Below, one piece after another: positions 47,576 through 59,018 of a DNA stretch of 64,000 nucleotides. The notes below the pieces were generated by a model. That model had not been told where the DNA came from. It ran no database searches and saw nothing but the letters and a program-made list of their open reading frames with translations. The stretch's first letter is position 1. Every line of letters starts with the position of its first letter. The stretch is taken from assembly GCA_036435485.1 (NCBI GenBank), contig CM071595.1, positions 100,928,580 to 100,992,579 of the forward strand. Reading direction: 5' to 3'. Position numbers and translations under genes: made by a program. The stretch comes from Saposhnikovia divaricata. Taxonomy: Eukaryota; Streptophyta; Magnoliopsida; Apiales; Apiaceae.

Positions 47576-47983
47576 TTAGCTGTTATTGTTGTTCGGTGTG
47601 GGACCATTCCATTGATTATTATACTCCTTTAAAAAAAAAAGTTTAGGTCTATCAATTTTCTTTTTCAAATTGAAATAGTTAAAAGAATTTAAAATTAATC
47701 AAAACAAACCAAATATAGCAACCAAACATCTTATTTACAAAATACACCTCTACTACTTTGTAAAACTCCCAAGTCTATATTCCTTAAACTAGAGTTTTGT
47801 TTCAAACAGGGTCGGATTCAAGGTTTGAAGAAAAATAACTTGGAAGTAAAATTAATTTTAATTTAAACTTCATTCGTCATATATTTAATTATTTTTGTTT
47901 AAGATTTTTCTTGCATATTATTTTAAATAAATTAATTTATAATAGCTAAATGTAATATCCCAACTGCGATAGAAATCAAATAT

Positions 47984-48862
47984 AGGTTCTGTTTGAGATT
48001 GTTGTTAAAAATCGTTGTACTATTGAAAAATTGTTGTTAAAATAAGTAATGTTGTGAAAATCATGTTCATTTGGTATTAGCTATAATACCAAATATAGCC
48101 AATGAAAAATAATATTCAGAACTCCAATGGTATTAGCTATAATACAATCAAAAATAATAATTCAGAAAATATTAATCAATCAAAAATAATAACTGATTGG
48201 TATTATTTTTGATATATGCATATTTTGGTTACAGAGTAAAGTTATATGGAATATTTAGAGTACACATACGTTCTGCATTCAAAATATTTTAAAATTTATT
48301 ATTTTGCAAATCTTGTTATACGAATATCATAATTTCATTTATAATTTTGAAAATCATGTATGTTTTGCAATATGTTCATCTTGAAAATCCTTTATGTTTT
48401 GCATTCAGAACATATATATTTTGCAATCCAAATGTGTTTTGCAGAACAATTCGTTTTGCAATATTTTGTTAGCAAAAACATGCAATATTTTCAAGATTTT
48501 CAATGAAATAGTGATATTCATGTAATAAACTTTGCTAAATAATAAACTTTGCAAAAATTTAAATGCAAAATGTATATGTACTCCAAGTACACCAATTAAA
48601 AGATACTGCAGAACTTTAATCTATAATTTAATAAAAATAATGTTTTTGGTAAGATTTGATGTTGAAATCAATAGCTAGTATCTACTTTCCGCAAAAGCTG
48701 AAAAACAACTTATTTCTGGGAACATACTTTCTTAAAAAATGGCTTTTAAGCCAAAAACACAATTTCAAAAAAACAGTTTTTAAAATTTATCAAACACTTT
48801 TTTACCTGTTATTCACAAATAATCTATTATTGCTATTTTCCACAACAATACCAAACAGACCT
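47984..48862. mobile_element. Non-autonomous TIR element
   Basis: The left end AGGTTCTGTTTGAGATTGTT and the right end, inverted, AGGTCTGTTTGGTATTGTTG are imperfect inverted repeats over about 28 bp. There is no coding. Flanking duplications are not clear. Confidence 0.5.
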
Positions 48863-49157
48863 TAATCTATTCTTAATCCAACATTAACCTACTAACCTAA
48901 AGCATACAGAATGAAATGCAACCAATTATATTTAAATGATACACAAATTTATAAAAAATAATGATGATGATAAGTAAATTACTAAAATGAGTAATGATTT
49001 GTTGATGACTTGATGCAAATAATCGTCTCTTCAGCCACACTTCATAATTGGCCTCGAAAATTGTACAGAATTTCCATATATTTCAAAACAAAATAAGCAT
49101 GGTACAAGAAAATCTGAATGGCATCCCAAAAAAGAAAATACTATAAAACAAACATGG
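48863..49157. other. Intergenic DNA left of the LARD-like element
   Basis: Ends with the five-base duplication CATGG (49153-49157). A short frame starting ATGGCATCCC at 49119 runs to the insertion point, but no product is recognised. Confidence 0.4.
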
Positions 49158-50372
49158 TGTTATCTGGAGAATATTGTATAACAATATTTTGGAGGTTGCT
49201 GGAATCACGAAGCAAAATACGGATATTCTGCTAAGAATGCGAAAAATACGGAAGGAGATTGGTGATTATTGTGGTTGATCTTGTTTGTTGATTCGTTGAA
49301 TGTTAGAGAAAAACTGTTTATTCTCTCTTGTTACCAACTGTCAATCATCCATAACTACGTACCCTATTTATAGGGATCAAGCCATACGTAGTTCTTAGAG
49401 AAAAAGTTACCCAAATGGGCTAGGGCTTTTGTAGATCCATCTTGGCCCAAGTTCACTCATTTTTGGCCTGATGTTAATAGTCCATTAACTCTGCTCATGA
49501 CCCATGGCCCAATAAAGGTTACCTATGGCTAACATGATGCTAGAATCACGAGGCCTCATTTGCGAGGCTAATGGAGAGCTTACGAGGACCTCGCATGCGA
49601 CCCTGTGGGTGCAGGCATGCGACCTCGTGGGTACATGCATGCGACCTCCTGGGTGCAGGCATGCGACCTCCTGGGTGAAGGCATGCGACCTCCTATGGGT
49701 GCAGGCATGCGACCTCCTATGGGTGCAGGCATGCGACCTCGTCGGCACAGGCATGCGACCTCCTGTGGGTGCAGGCATGCGACCTCCTAGGTACAGGCAT
49801 GCGACCTCCTATGGGTGCAGGCATGCAACCTCGTCGGTACAGGCATGCGATCTCGTCGGTACAGGCATACGACTTCGTCGGTACAGGCATGCGACCTCAC
49901 TGGGCTTAGCTATGAGCCTTCATATCTATTCATGCAACCTCGTTGGGCTTAGATATTAGCCTTCATAAAAATATTCTAGGCCTTGCGGGACCTCTAGGCC
50001 TCGTTGGACCTTGCAGAGACAGTATTCTAGGCCTCGCTGGACCTTACAGAGAGAGTATTCTAGGCCTCACTGGACCTCTAGGCCTCGCTGGACCTTACAA
50101 AGAGAGTATTATAGGCCTCGCTGGACCTCTAGGCCTCGCTAGACCTTGCAGAGAGATGTGATAGATGATATCCCATACTAGGGATTGCTAGCGAACTCGA
50201 CCCACAGCTTGGGGTTGCAAACTTCCACATTGTGCTTGATAGTATATTGGACTAACTCCTGGTGGTGGGTTTTAGTGACCCAATCTTCATCTCTAGGCCC
50301 ATTATAAGTTGTGGACCGATATTCTAGCCCATTAGGCCTGCTTAGGGCTTATGCCAAGATTTGGGCATAACA
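49158..50372 (-). repeat. 3' LTR of the LARD-like element
   Basis: 1215 bp. The TATA box reads CTATAAATAG on the minus strand (plus 49364-49373). The middle consists of short tandem repeats (see 49594). Confidence 0.92.
49594..49900. repeat. GGCATGCGACCTC repeats in the 3' LTR
   Basis: About fourteen copies of GGCATGCGACCTC joined by short variable linkers such as 'gtgggtgca' and 'gtcggtaca', spaced 21-27 bp. A second series, 'ctaggcctcgctggacct', follows to about 50150. GCATGC is a palindrome. Confidence 0.85.
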
Positions 50373-50390
50373 ATTACCCCCCGAGTCCAT
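50373..50390 (-). promoter_or_regulatory. Polypurine tract of the LARD-like element
   Basis: Minus strand reads CTCGGGGGGTAAT directly before the 3' LTR. Confidence 0.75.
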
Positions 50391-52339
50391 ATTGCCATTG
50401 GAAATGCGATGTGGAATCAAAAACTGCTTTGTCAAAACTTCGATGCGAGGCCTGTGCTCGCTATAATGAAAGCATAGCTATCTCAAGTGCCTTGGGATCA
50501 CATCGCGACCAATATGAATTTGAATGGTTTCGGACAGCTGTCGTGTCTTGAGATCTGCTCTAAGCCGCTAAGATGATGACACATGTTGTGTCTCTTTTAA
50601 TTAATGCAAAGCCAAGTATATGTAAGTTATGGTGACCTCAAAGGGTCCTTCCAAGCGTAATGTGCTCCTGCAGGGACCTTGAGAGGCGACCCATAGAGCC
50701 TTGCAGTCATAAATTGTTATAATTATATCTTCTATCCAGCTGGTGTGTGAGCTCAGGCTTTCACCTATATCTTCAGGTCTTCTTAAAGTATGATGAGAGA
50801 ACTCTCCTATGTTCCTTGTTATTATGATGAGAGGACTCCTTACAACCTCATATGTTGAGAGGACTCCTTACAGCTTCATATGTTGTGAGGCCTCCTTGCA
50901 GCCTCGTATGTTGTGAGGCCTCCTTGCAGCCTCATATGTTGCAAGGCCTCCTTGCAGCCTCATATGTTTCGAGGCCTCCTTGCAGCCTCATATGTTGCGA
51001 GGCCTCCTTGCGGCCTCATATGTTGCGAGGCCTCCTTGCAGCCTCATATGTTGCGAGGCCTCCTCGTAGTAGTACAGGGTCTTGACAACTTTGGAATTTT
51101 TTTTATTTTAATGCGAGCCCATGTCTCCTCATAGTGGCCACCTTGATACATTTTTTTCTTCACGTACGCAGCCTTCTTGCGTCTCTTCTCACCTTGTTTT
51201 TCTTTAAAGCTTTGTGGAGCCATGGTCCTCGTATTTGTACTTTCACCTCGCTCACTTTTTTCCTTTTTTTTAATATTTTCTTTTTTCACTTTGGCGGAGA
51301 TCTCCTCGCCTTTCGCTGCTTCCTTCTATTTTTATTAACTCTTGATGATATAATGAGAGGACTCCTCGTAGCCTCCTGTGTGGAGAGGCCTCCTCGTTGA
51401 TAGAATAGGAGGACTCCTCGTGGCCTCATATGTGGAGAAGCCTCCTCATTGATTGAATAGGAGGACTCCTCGTGGCCTCATATGTGGAGAGGCCTCCTCC
51501 TACTGATATAATGAGAGGACTCCTCTATACATGTATATGCGAGGACACCTTGTTTTTTTTAATAAGCCACATGTGCTCCTGTTAGTCCACACGCGGATCC
51601 CTGTTCGTCTTTTTTATTTTAGTTGATCATGTTGCCCCGCTTTTTAACTTCCTTTTAATCCTTGATTCTGTGGCCTCGTATTCCACTTTATTTCATAGCC
51701 TTGTAGACAGACTGCATCCATCATGTTGTTGGGCTCTAGCCCCAGCTCGCAAATGCTAGCTGGTGGGCCTGAATCTTTGAAAACTGATAATTTTGAATTT
51801 TTCCAAGTGCTTTGGGATACCTGATTAAGTCTTCATATGCTCCAATTTGCTTATAGACTGATTTTAACACATGCCTAGAGATAGCTCCACACTGTATAGA
51901 CTTTCGGACTGATCCATCATCGCTAATGGGGTTAAGTGGTTTTGCATCGTAAGATATCGGGCTTGCGGTCTCGCAACGCTAGGTACGGCCTCGCAACGCT
52001 AGGTGCTGGCCTTGTCTTGCAATTTTTCAAATGTCCTGCTAGAAGTGGTGTTTATGTAATGCCACTACCCCCTGAGTCCTCATTATCATTGTAGATGTGA
52101 TGAGGAATCAACATGTTTCATCAACCTTCCTGTATTATTTGGAGTTCACACCATTTGTAATGAAGAGAATTTGATGTGATCCCGCTATAAGCAGACTTGA
52201 CCTCTTCAACGCAATCTTGGGGCACTCGACCTCTTCACTGTTGTACCAAGGCATTTGGACTCTCCAACGCTAAGTGAGAACACTTAGCTTCTTCAATGTC
52301 ATAACAGGCTTCCCTATGTTGAACAAGAATGTAGATATC
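50391..52339. other. Degenerate interior of the LARD-like element
   Basis: No intact frame with a domain is present. It contains a 28-bp tandem array (50850-51070), scattered 'gaggcctcctc' repeats to about 51550, and a second polypurine-tract-like junction near 52067. Confidence 0.55.
50850..51070. repeat. 28-bp tandem array
   Basis: About eight copies of 'gaggcctccttgcagcctcatatgttgc' with few changes. Because 28 is not a multiple of three, the repeat reads through in successive frames, producing spurious ORFs. Confidence 0.85.
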
Positions 52340-52470
52340 GAGGTCTTGAGCTCATTTTGATTTTCAAATACTTTGGCTTCTCTCCCTTCATCTCTAGTGC
52401 GAGCTTTAGGCCAATGATGAGAGCCTCTTACTCAGCCTCTTTATTTGTTGCTTGCTCTTCCCAGTTTCTT
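52340..52470 (-). pseudogene. RNase H relic
   Basis: On the minus strand a piece reads NKEAE, a stop, then EALIIGLKLALEMKGEKPK, matching the NNEAEYEALIAGL block of the second RNase H of Tat elements. Nothing of RT or integrase is joined to it. Confidence 0.55.
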
Positions 52471-52799
52471 GAGGTAGTTGAGGACCTCCACATTGTCGGC
52501 AAGGGTCGGGGGCGTCCCCCCTCTCCTCGACATAGAGGTATTTCACCAAGAAGAAGCATAGCCCAAATTCATTACATCAGGTATGAGAGGTGTCTATATG
52601 ATATCACAACCCCTTTAGACTGAGGATGAATTTATTCATACTTAGTTTATAGATACATAAAGCTATTCATGCATGATCAGCATTAATACTCACAGCGCGC
52701 TCAGTCCTGTCCTTGTGGGGCTCCTCCTTTTACCCAAGTGGTGGCACATCAGTATAACCGAAACCATGCTTCTTTACATCACGAACTACCCACTCAGTT

Positions 52800-54475
52800 A
52801 GCTGTCCATTACGAATTATCTCTTCAATTTGCTCCTTGAGCTGCCTACAATCTGCAATATCATGCCCCGTCTGTTCATTAAAGGCTCAATATTTACGAGT
52901 ACCCTTGGTTGCCCGACTATTCATAGGTGGGGGTTTTTTAAACATTCCTTTATTATCATTGACTGCATAGATATAATCAATGGGGGCCACCAAAGGAGTG
53001 TACTGACCTTCATTTCTTCTACTTCGAGCTTGCGGTGGGGACCTTCCTGGCGGATCGCGACCCCTCCTCTTGGGGCTCTCAATACTATCCTGCCTTCGCC
53101 TAGGGCTTTGAGAGCCCTTCCTCTTTACTCCCTTGTCCATACTTCCACTGTTGCTAGCCTCATTATTATTTTTGAGGTCCTCCATTGATTTCTCAACCCA
53201 TTTGTAAGGCTCGGCCTCCTTGTAGAACTCAAAGAGAGTGCTAGGTGTTTGTGCCTGCAACTTCTTCCAAAACTTGGTCCCCTCTCTCAACCCAGCAATG
53301 AGAAAGTGTTTTACGGCCTCGTTATTTGCTCCTCGCACCCTAGGGACCTCGGCATTAAACCTCTTGAAGTAATCCTATAGGGTCTCACCCTCCTTCTGCT
53401 TTATGTTCACCAGGGTGGATACAGGAGGTGCATAGAGCAAAGAGGACTGAAACTGCTTAATAAAAATGTCCACAAACTGCTCCCAGGAGTTTATTATGAC
53501 AAGAGCCCCTAGCTTAGAGAACCACTGCTGGGCACTACCCCTCAATGAGGCCACGAATAACCTGCACCTAGCCAACGGTGAGACCTGGTACACATCCATT
53601 TCATTATTGAATTGTATAACAAACTCTGCGGGTCAGTATCCCCATTATATGTCATGTCTGGGTTATTGCCTCGAAATATGGAGGGAAGAGGAGCAGTCCA
53701 AATTTCTTGAGTGAAAGGCGAGGCCATACCCATGGGGTCAAGGATCCCTTTATCTGCATTCCTCTTATCCAAGGCCTTCTTTAGCTCCTCTAGCTTGTAG
53801 TCTCCAACCTTGGTCTTCTTATCTTCAACTTTTTTCTTTCCCTTTCCCGTGCTGTCATGGTGGGATTGGGTGTTCTTGGGAGCACTAGACTCCTCTAGAT
53901 CCTCCTTGCGATTCAGGGGGTCAGGTTTGTACTTCTGGGACCGCTCACGCTCTCGATGAGGAGAGGAGGGTCGTTCCAAACCTTGGCTCCAAGCCTAGGA
54001 TCGCTTATACTTCTTGTCAGCTATAAGTTTTTAGAGCTTGATGCGAAGATCATGCTCAGTTAACTTTTTTCCAAGATGATCAAAGACACTAACTAACCTC
54101 CCCTTAGATGGGACGGCCTCATTTTGCAACCCCTCCTTTGTCTTAGTAGCCTCAATAGTCTCCTCCCAATCGAGGTCTTCATAGAAGTAAGGGTTTGTTT
54201 GATCCGTAACAACATCATCAAATTCATCCAAGAGTTTCTTGGTGGGACCCTTACTGCTCTCCTCCTGATAGGACTTGGGCCTCTTCCTTGCATTCCTCTT
54301 CGTGCCCCTCGAGCTATACCGCTTCTTCACTCTAGTCATCCTTTCTTGTACTGTTGACACCTTCCTGGGCTCATCCTCCTCCTCGCTCCTAGGGGAATCG
54401 CCTTTGGGTGTCTTGTGCGACCCCGGGGTCTCCCCATTATTGTGCCCTCCATTCATCTTCTTATTCGACTTAGTC
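52800..54475 (-). pseudogene. Gag of the LARD-like element, multiply disabled
   Basis: The start is probably ATG 54475 (MTKSNKKMNGG). The N-terminal region is basic and low-complexity. The gag core is recognisable (RCRLFVASLRGSAQQWFSKL ... DYFKRFNAEV ... AVKHFLIAGLREGTKFW), followed by a Arg/Pro/Ser-rich tail and a knuckle-like NEQTGHDIADC. Breaks are TAA at 54033-54031 and TAG at about 53998, both in frame, a frameshift near 53600, TAG at 53377-53375, and TGA at about 52888 just before the knuckle. The protein cannot be made whole. Confidence 0.8.
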
Positions 54476-54500
54476 ATCTTTCTCCCAATACGATGACTTG

Positions 54501-54517
54501 CCCTCCTTCTAGCGCCA
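54501..54517 (-). promoter_or_regulatory. Primer-binding site of the LARD-like element
   Basis: Minus strand TGGCGCTAGAAGGAGGG, two bases inside the 5' LTR. The tRNA was not determined. Confidence 0.7.
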
Positions 54518-54519
54518 AA

Positions 54520-55740
54520 TGTTATAGGGAGAATATTGTATAACAATATTTTGGAGGTTTGCTGGAATCACGAAGCAAAATACGGATATTCTGCTAAGAA
54601 CGCGAAGAACACGGAAGGAGATTGGTGATTATTGTGGTTGATCTTGTTTGTTGATTCGTTGAATGTTGGAGAAAAACTGTTTATTCTCTCTTGCTGCCAA
54701 CTGTCAATCATCCATAACAAGGTGCCTACGTACCCTATTTATAGGGATCAAGCCATACGTAGTTTTTAGAGAAGAAGTTACCCAAACAGGCTAGGGCTTT
54801 TCTAGATCCATCTTGGCCCAAGTTCACTCACTTTTGGACTGATGTTAATAGTCCATTAACTCTGCTCATGACCCATGGCCCAATAAAGGTTACCTATGGC
54901 TAACATGATGCTAGAATCACGAGGCCTCATTTGCGAGGCTAATGGAGAGCTTACGAGGACCTCGCATGCGACCCTGTGGGTGCAGGCATGCGACCTCCTG
55001 GGTACAGGCATACGACCTCCTGGGTGCAGGCATGCGACCTCTTAGGTACAGGCATGTGACCTCCTATGGCTGCAGGCATGCGACCTCGTCGGTACAGGCA
55101 TGCGACCTCGTCGGTACAGGCATGCGACCTCCTGTGGGTGCAGGCATGCGACCTCCTAGGTACAGGCATGCGACCTCCTATGGGTGCAGGCATGCGACCT
55201 CGTCGGTACAGGAATGCGATCTCGTCGGTACAGGCGTACGACCTCGTCGGTACAGGCATGCGACCTCCTGTGGGTGCAGGCATGCGACCTCGCTGGGCTT
55301 AGCTATGAGCCTTCATAAAATTATTCTAGGCCTTACTGGACCTCTAGGCCTCGCTGGACCTTGCAGATACAGTATTCTAGGCCTCGCTGGACCTCTAGGC
55401 CTCGCTGGACCTTACAGAGAGAGTATTCTAGGCCTCGCTGGACCTCTAGGCCTCACTGGACCTTACAAAGAGAGTATTCTAGGCCTCGCTGGACCTCTAG
55501 GCCTCGCTAGACCTTGCAGAGAGATGTGATAGATGCTATCCCATACTAGGGACTGCTAGCGAACTCGACCCACAGCTTGGGGTCGCAAACTTCCACATTG
55601 TGCTTGATAGTATATTGGACTAACTCCTGGTGGTGGGTTTTAGTGACCCAATCTTCATCTCTAGGCCCATTATAAGTTGTGGACCGCTATTCTAGCCCAT
55701 TAGGCCTGCTTAGGGCTTATGCCAAGATTTGGGCATAACA
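54520..55740 (-). repeat. 5' LTR of the LARD-like element
   Basis: 1221 bp. It is highly similar to the other LTR outside the tandem part; the short-repeat region (54961-55290) differs in copy number and linker order. The TATA box is at plus 54733-54743. It also carries 'caaggtgcc' near 54718, absent from the other LTR. Confidence 0.92.
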
Positions 55741-55745
55741 CATGG

Positions 55746-57950
55746 TACTAGAAATGTGAGTCGAATCAATGTCTAGAGGTGAGGTTTTCGATGTTGTTAA
55801 GCAACTCAGGCATGCACCACCATTTCCTCCATTTCTTCCCATGCCCGTCGTTAATGAAACAACGGTTTTGATCAGATTACTAAAAATCTTTACTTTTACT
55901 TGTCCCCGTCGGGGAGGTAGCTTTTGTTTTTTCATGTTCTTGTGCTGGTAAGCTGGAGATTTCATGTCGATCTTGTGTTGGTAAGCTGGAGATGACTTAC
56001 TGTCATGAAACAGGGAAAAGCAGAGGAAAACAGAGTAAAAATAACCTGGATTAAGAGTTGGAAAAGAACTTTAGGAAATGTTGGACTAGATGTGTGTTGA
56101 GAGCATTGTGTTGAGTTCCTTTGTATAGCAGTAATTTAATTGCATATTGTATCCCCTTAATTTTGGTTTATTGCACTTTGGGCCTTGGGATATGTTTTTC
56201 GACAAAAATTAGTTTGTATTCCCATACTTTAAATACCGCTATATTTTTCATTCCTTTAACGCTTTTCAGTTAAATTGACTATTACAGATAATCAAATTAT
56301 GGGTATTTTGGTCACTATATAATCATTAATAATCTTAAAAAATGACTAATCTAAATTATTATTATAATTTTAAGATTTTTATATTTATCAAAATTATATC
56401 CGTAATTTTTAGATTTTTCAAAATTTAATCTGCGAATTTTATATTTTTCAAAAAAATATTTATTATTAAAGATTTCAAAAATTATTATTTAAAATATAGA
56501 TTATTATTATTATTATTATTATTATTAAAGAATTCATTATAAAATATATTACAAATTTAATTTTTTTTTTAAATATGTTTCGTATTTTTTTTCATTTTTT
56601 TTCCAATATTTAAATTTTATTCTTTTCTTTTTTAAAATCTTTTTGGTTAAATATAATAATAAATGACCTAAATGTCCTCTTTTTGACTAACGGTAACGAT
56701 CAAATTTAACAGAAAATCAGCAAGCGGATGACAATTGCAAGTGAACTCAAAATTGTGGGATGCAAAATGTATGAATTAAAACAAATGAATCTTATGTGCA
56801 ATTACCAAAGGGATGCAAAATGAATTTTAGTCCATATTTAATTTATTTTATTTAAAATATATGAATTCATTTATTTTAATTAGATTCATGACGTAAGATT
56901 GAGCCAAGAACCATATTAGCATAAAAAATTTCCAATTTTATTGTGTGACGTTCTTCTAGAAGGTCTAGATTAAACTCAGAAGTCCATCAAGAAAAGGTAG
57001 ATCACAATTGACATTGACATTAGAGTGTTTATATTTGTAAATATTTTTCTAATTTTCTCAGTAATGTAATGTTGAATTAATATTTAAAGATATGTCAAAA
57101 CACGTGTATACAATCAAAACACGTGCATAAAATATATATGGTTGAAATTCTCTCATTAAAATCCCATCTCCTTAAAATGTATCTATTCTATATATAATAC
57201 TGCAACATACCCTTTCATGAATCATTTTATTCCACGTCAGCAACTTAACCTCGATCGTTAACCTCCCGTTATCTGCTAGATACATGTATGTGGTATAACT
57301 ATTGCAGCGCCTTTACACCTCCTAGCCTTTTACACTCCTCTAGCCTGTCGAAGTAACCTACGAACATAGGGGCCAAGAAACAAGAAGATGCCAGAAAGGG
57401 ACATCTTTGCGCTTGTTCGTTCCACCATTCATGAATGTATCAATGGCATGAGACAACGTGTTCACCCCGGTTGAGATCATCGGCACTCTATCAGTCTATC
57501 CTAACTGATATGGATTACTCAGTTTGCATCAACTTACATGGCCATGTCTGCTTTCATCTGTTAAATCAGATTTTTCCTGTGTTATATTTCAAAACTTGGA
57601 TAACTCAGGTGAGCTCCATATTGAAGACACGTGCATTTAAATATCCCACGTAGTTTTGATTAATTAGGTGGACGATTGGAGAAGAATTTACAACATTTAA
57701 ACGTCTCGGTTTTGAAAATATGTACAATTGTTCTTGCGGGTTAACCTTGGTAATGTATATATAGCGCCCATTACCCTATATTTCACGCAAATGTAGTATT
57801 TATAAAATGATATGGAGCACCAATTTTTTATGTTCAACTAAATCTGAATCACAGGTTCAAGTTAATTCCAAAAATGCTGGTTAGAGAAATATCAGGGTGA
57901 ATTTTTATCGCTTTTCGAGTTCTTTTTGTTTTGGCATGCCCTTCGTGTCA
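55746..57950. other. Intergenic DNA, no firm gene
   Basis: A frame at 55769-55951 (SRGEVFDVVKQLRHAPPF ...) directly right of the LARD-like insertion is protein-like but unrecognised. A run of ATT repeats lies near 56505-56527. The rest is AT-rich without signal. Confidence 0.4.
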
Positions 57951-57954
57951 TTGA

Positions 57955-58092
57955 ATGGCAAAAGATAACCACGTTGAGGCCTCGAGGCAGCCAAAAAAAG
58001 AGGATGCCAGCAATGATGTTGCTTGTAGGAGCACACAAGATTTTAAGTCCGTTAATAAATGGGTTCAGTCCAACAGCTGTGACATTTGGCAT
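57955..58092 (+). pseudogene. Possible exon of an unidentified gene
   Basis: Two overlapping frames are open here and the piece ends at a good donor (CCGGCT|GTAAGT at 58092). It may belong with the exons at 58501-58672 and 63365-63480. No domain is recognised and the frame is uncertain. Confidence 0.25.
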
Positions 58093-58500
58093 CTTCTACC
58101 ATGTCAAACCGGCTGTAAGTTTTTTCTTCACCATATTTAAATTCCAGTTGGCTTCTATGAAATATTTTGGTTGGTTTCAGGAAATTTTGTGACCTGATAC
58201 CATGATTCCCCGACTACATTCCATTTTTTGGTTTATGATTGATGTTGGTTTACAAGGATGGAACCAGAGAAAGGGCTGGGTCGTCATCCGCCCACCCTTA
58301 ACTCCGACGACCCTCTTGCATCAAGTACTAGAATTGACCTGTTTGCCATAATGGTCTATCCTTGCCCACCCACTACAAGCTACTAATCATCACCAAAGAC
58401 ATAGAAGTAGTGTGTTTTACTTCATGAAGGACTACCATAATATGCTGTAAATTAAAGAAATCAACGAAGAAGAAAGTTAGAAGGATACACAGTACAGAAA

Positions 58501-58672
58501 AGAAAAAAACCCAATGTATTAAGGATGCGCTTATGTAAATGGTGGGCCTTAATAGAGCAAAACCTAGGGAAAGTTAGAAAAGAGCTAGACCATAAGGCAA
58601 TTACTGAAAAGTCATCTAGAGCAGCTGTGAAAGTCAAATCATTTAGCGAAAAGGATGGGGATTCCATGAAGG
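58501..58672 (+). pseudogene. Lysine-rich exon of an unidentified, copia-interrupted gene
   Basis: The frame KWWALIEQNLGKVRKELDHK ... SFSEKDGDSMK ends at a donor (ATGAAG|GTACAT). An acceptor-like CACAG lies at about 58490. The next exon in the same phase is at 63365, on the far side of the copia element. The family is not recognised. Confidence 0.4.
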
Positions 58673-58822
58673 TACATAATATATGGTTAAGCAACATTTG
58701 CATTTTATTTCCCTTTAACTCTTTTTTGGTTAAGATATGATCATTTTTTGTGTATCATCTCCATGAATTTCCAAAACCATAGTTGGGATGCTATTGTTCA
58801 TTCTAATGCAACAATCTATTCT

Positions 58823-59018
58823 TGTTGTGTATTTTGTTGGTTGTTTTTATTACAATGACTTAATACATCTTTATATAGCATCCTAACTAGCATCTATTGG
58901 AGTGTTAACATGGACAAGCTAGGTATAGCTTCATGTTCTTACATGGGCAAGCATAATGGGTAAGGAGGCAAGGTATTGTCTTCATGTGCACATATTCTCC
59001 AATTTAATTTAATTCACA
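58823..59018 (-). repeat. 3' LTR of the copia element
   Basis: 196 bp, identical to the 5' LTR. The last few codons of pol and the stop at 59004 lie inside it. Confidence 0.96.

Larger units (their letters stand above)
49158..55740 (-). mobile_element. Gag-only (LARD-like) gypsy-type retrotransposon, 6.6 kb
   Basis: Two LTRs (1215 and 1221 bp, TG...CA) are flanked by the perfect duplication CATGG (49153-49157 and 55741-55745). On the minus strand the primer site TGGCGCTAGAAGGAGGG follows the 5' LTR and a G-rich purine tract precedes the 3' LTR. The 4.1-kb interior has a gag related to the Tat type, a small RNase H relic and no RT or integrase. It would need enzymes from another element. Confidence 0.92.

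Noticed and set aside
49594..49900. Regularly spaced short repeats reminiscent of a CRISPR array
   Set aside because: The spacers are short and themselves repetitive, the array lies inside both LTRs of a retrotransposon, and the genome is a plant's.
50852..51134. ORFs rich in Ala-Ser-Tyr-Val and Arg-Pro-Pro phrases
   Set aside because: They are read-through of the 28-bp tandem array.
58255..58400. GC-rich stretch with 'gggctgggtcgtcatccgccc' as a hAT end
   Set aside because: The resemblance is loose, there is no second end and no target duplication.
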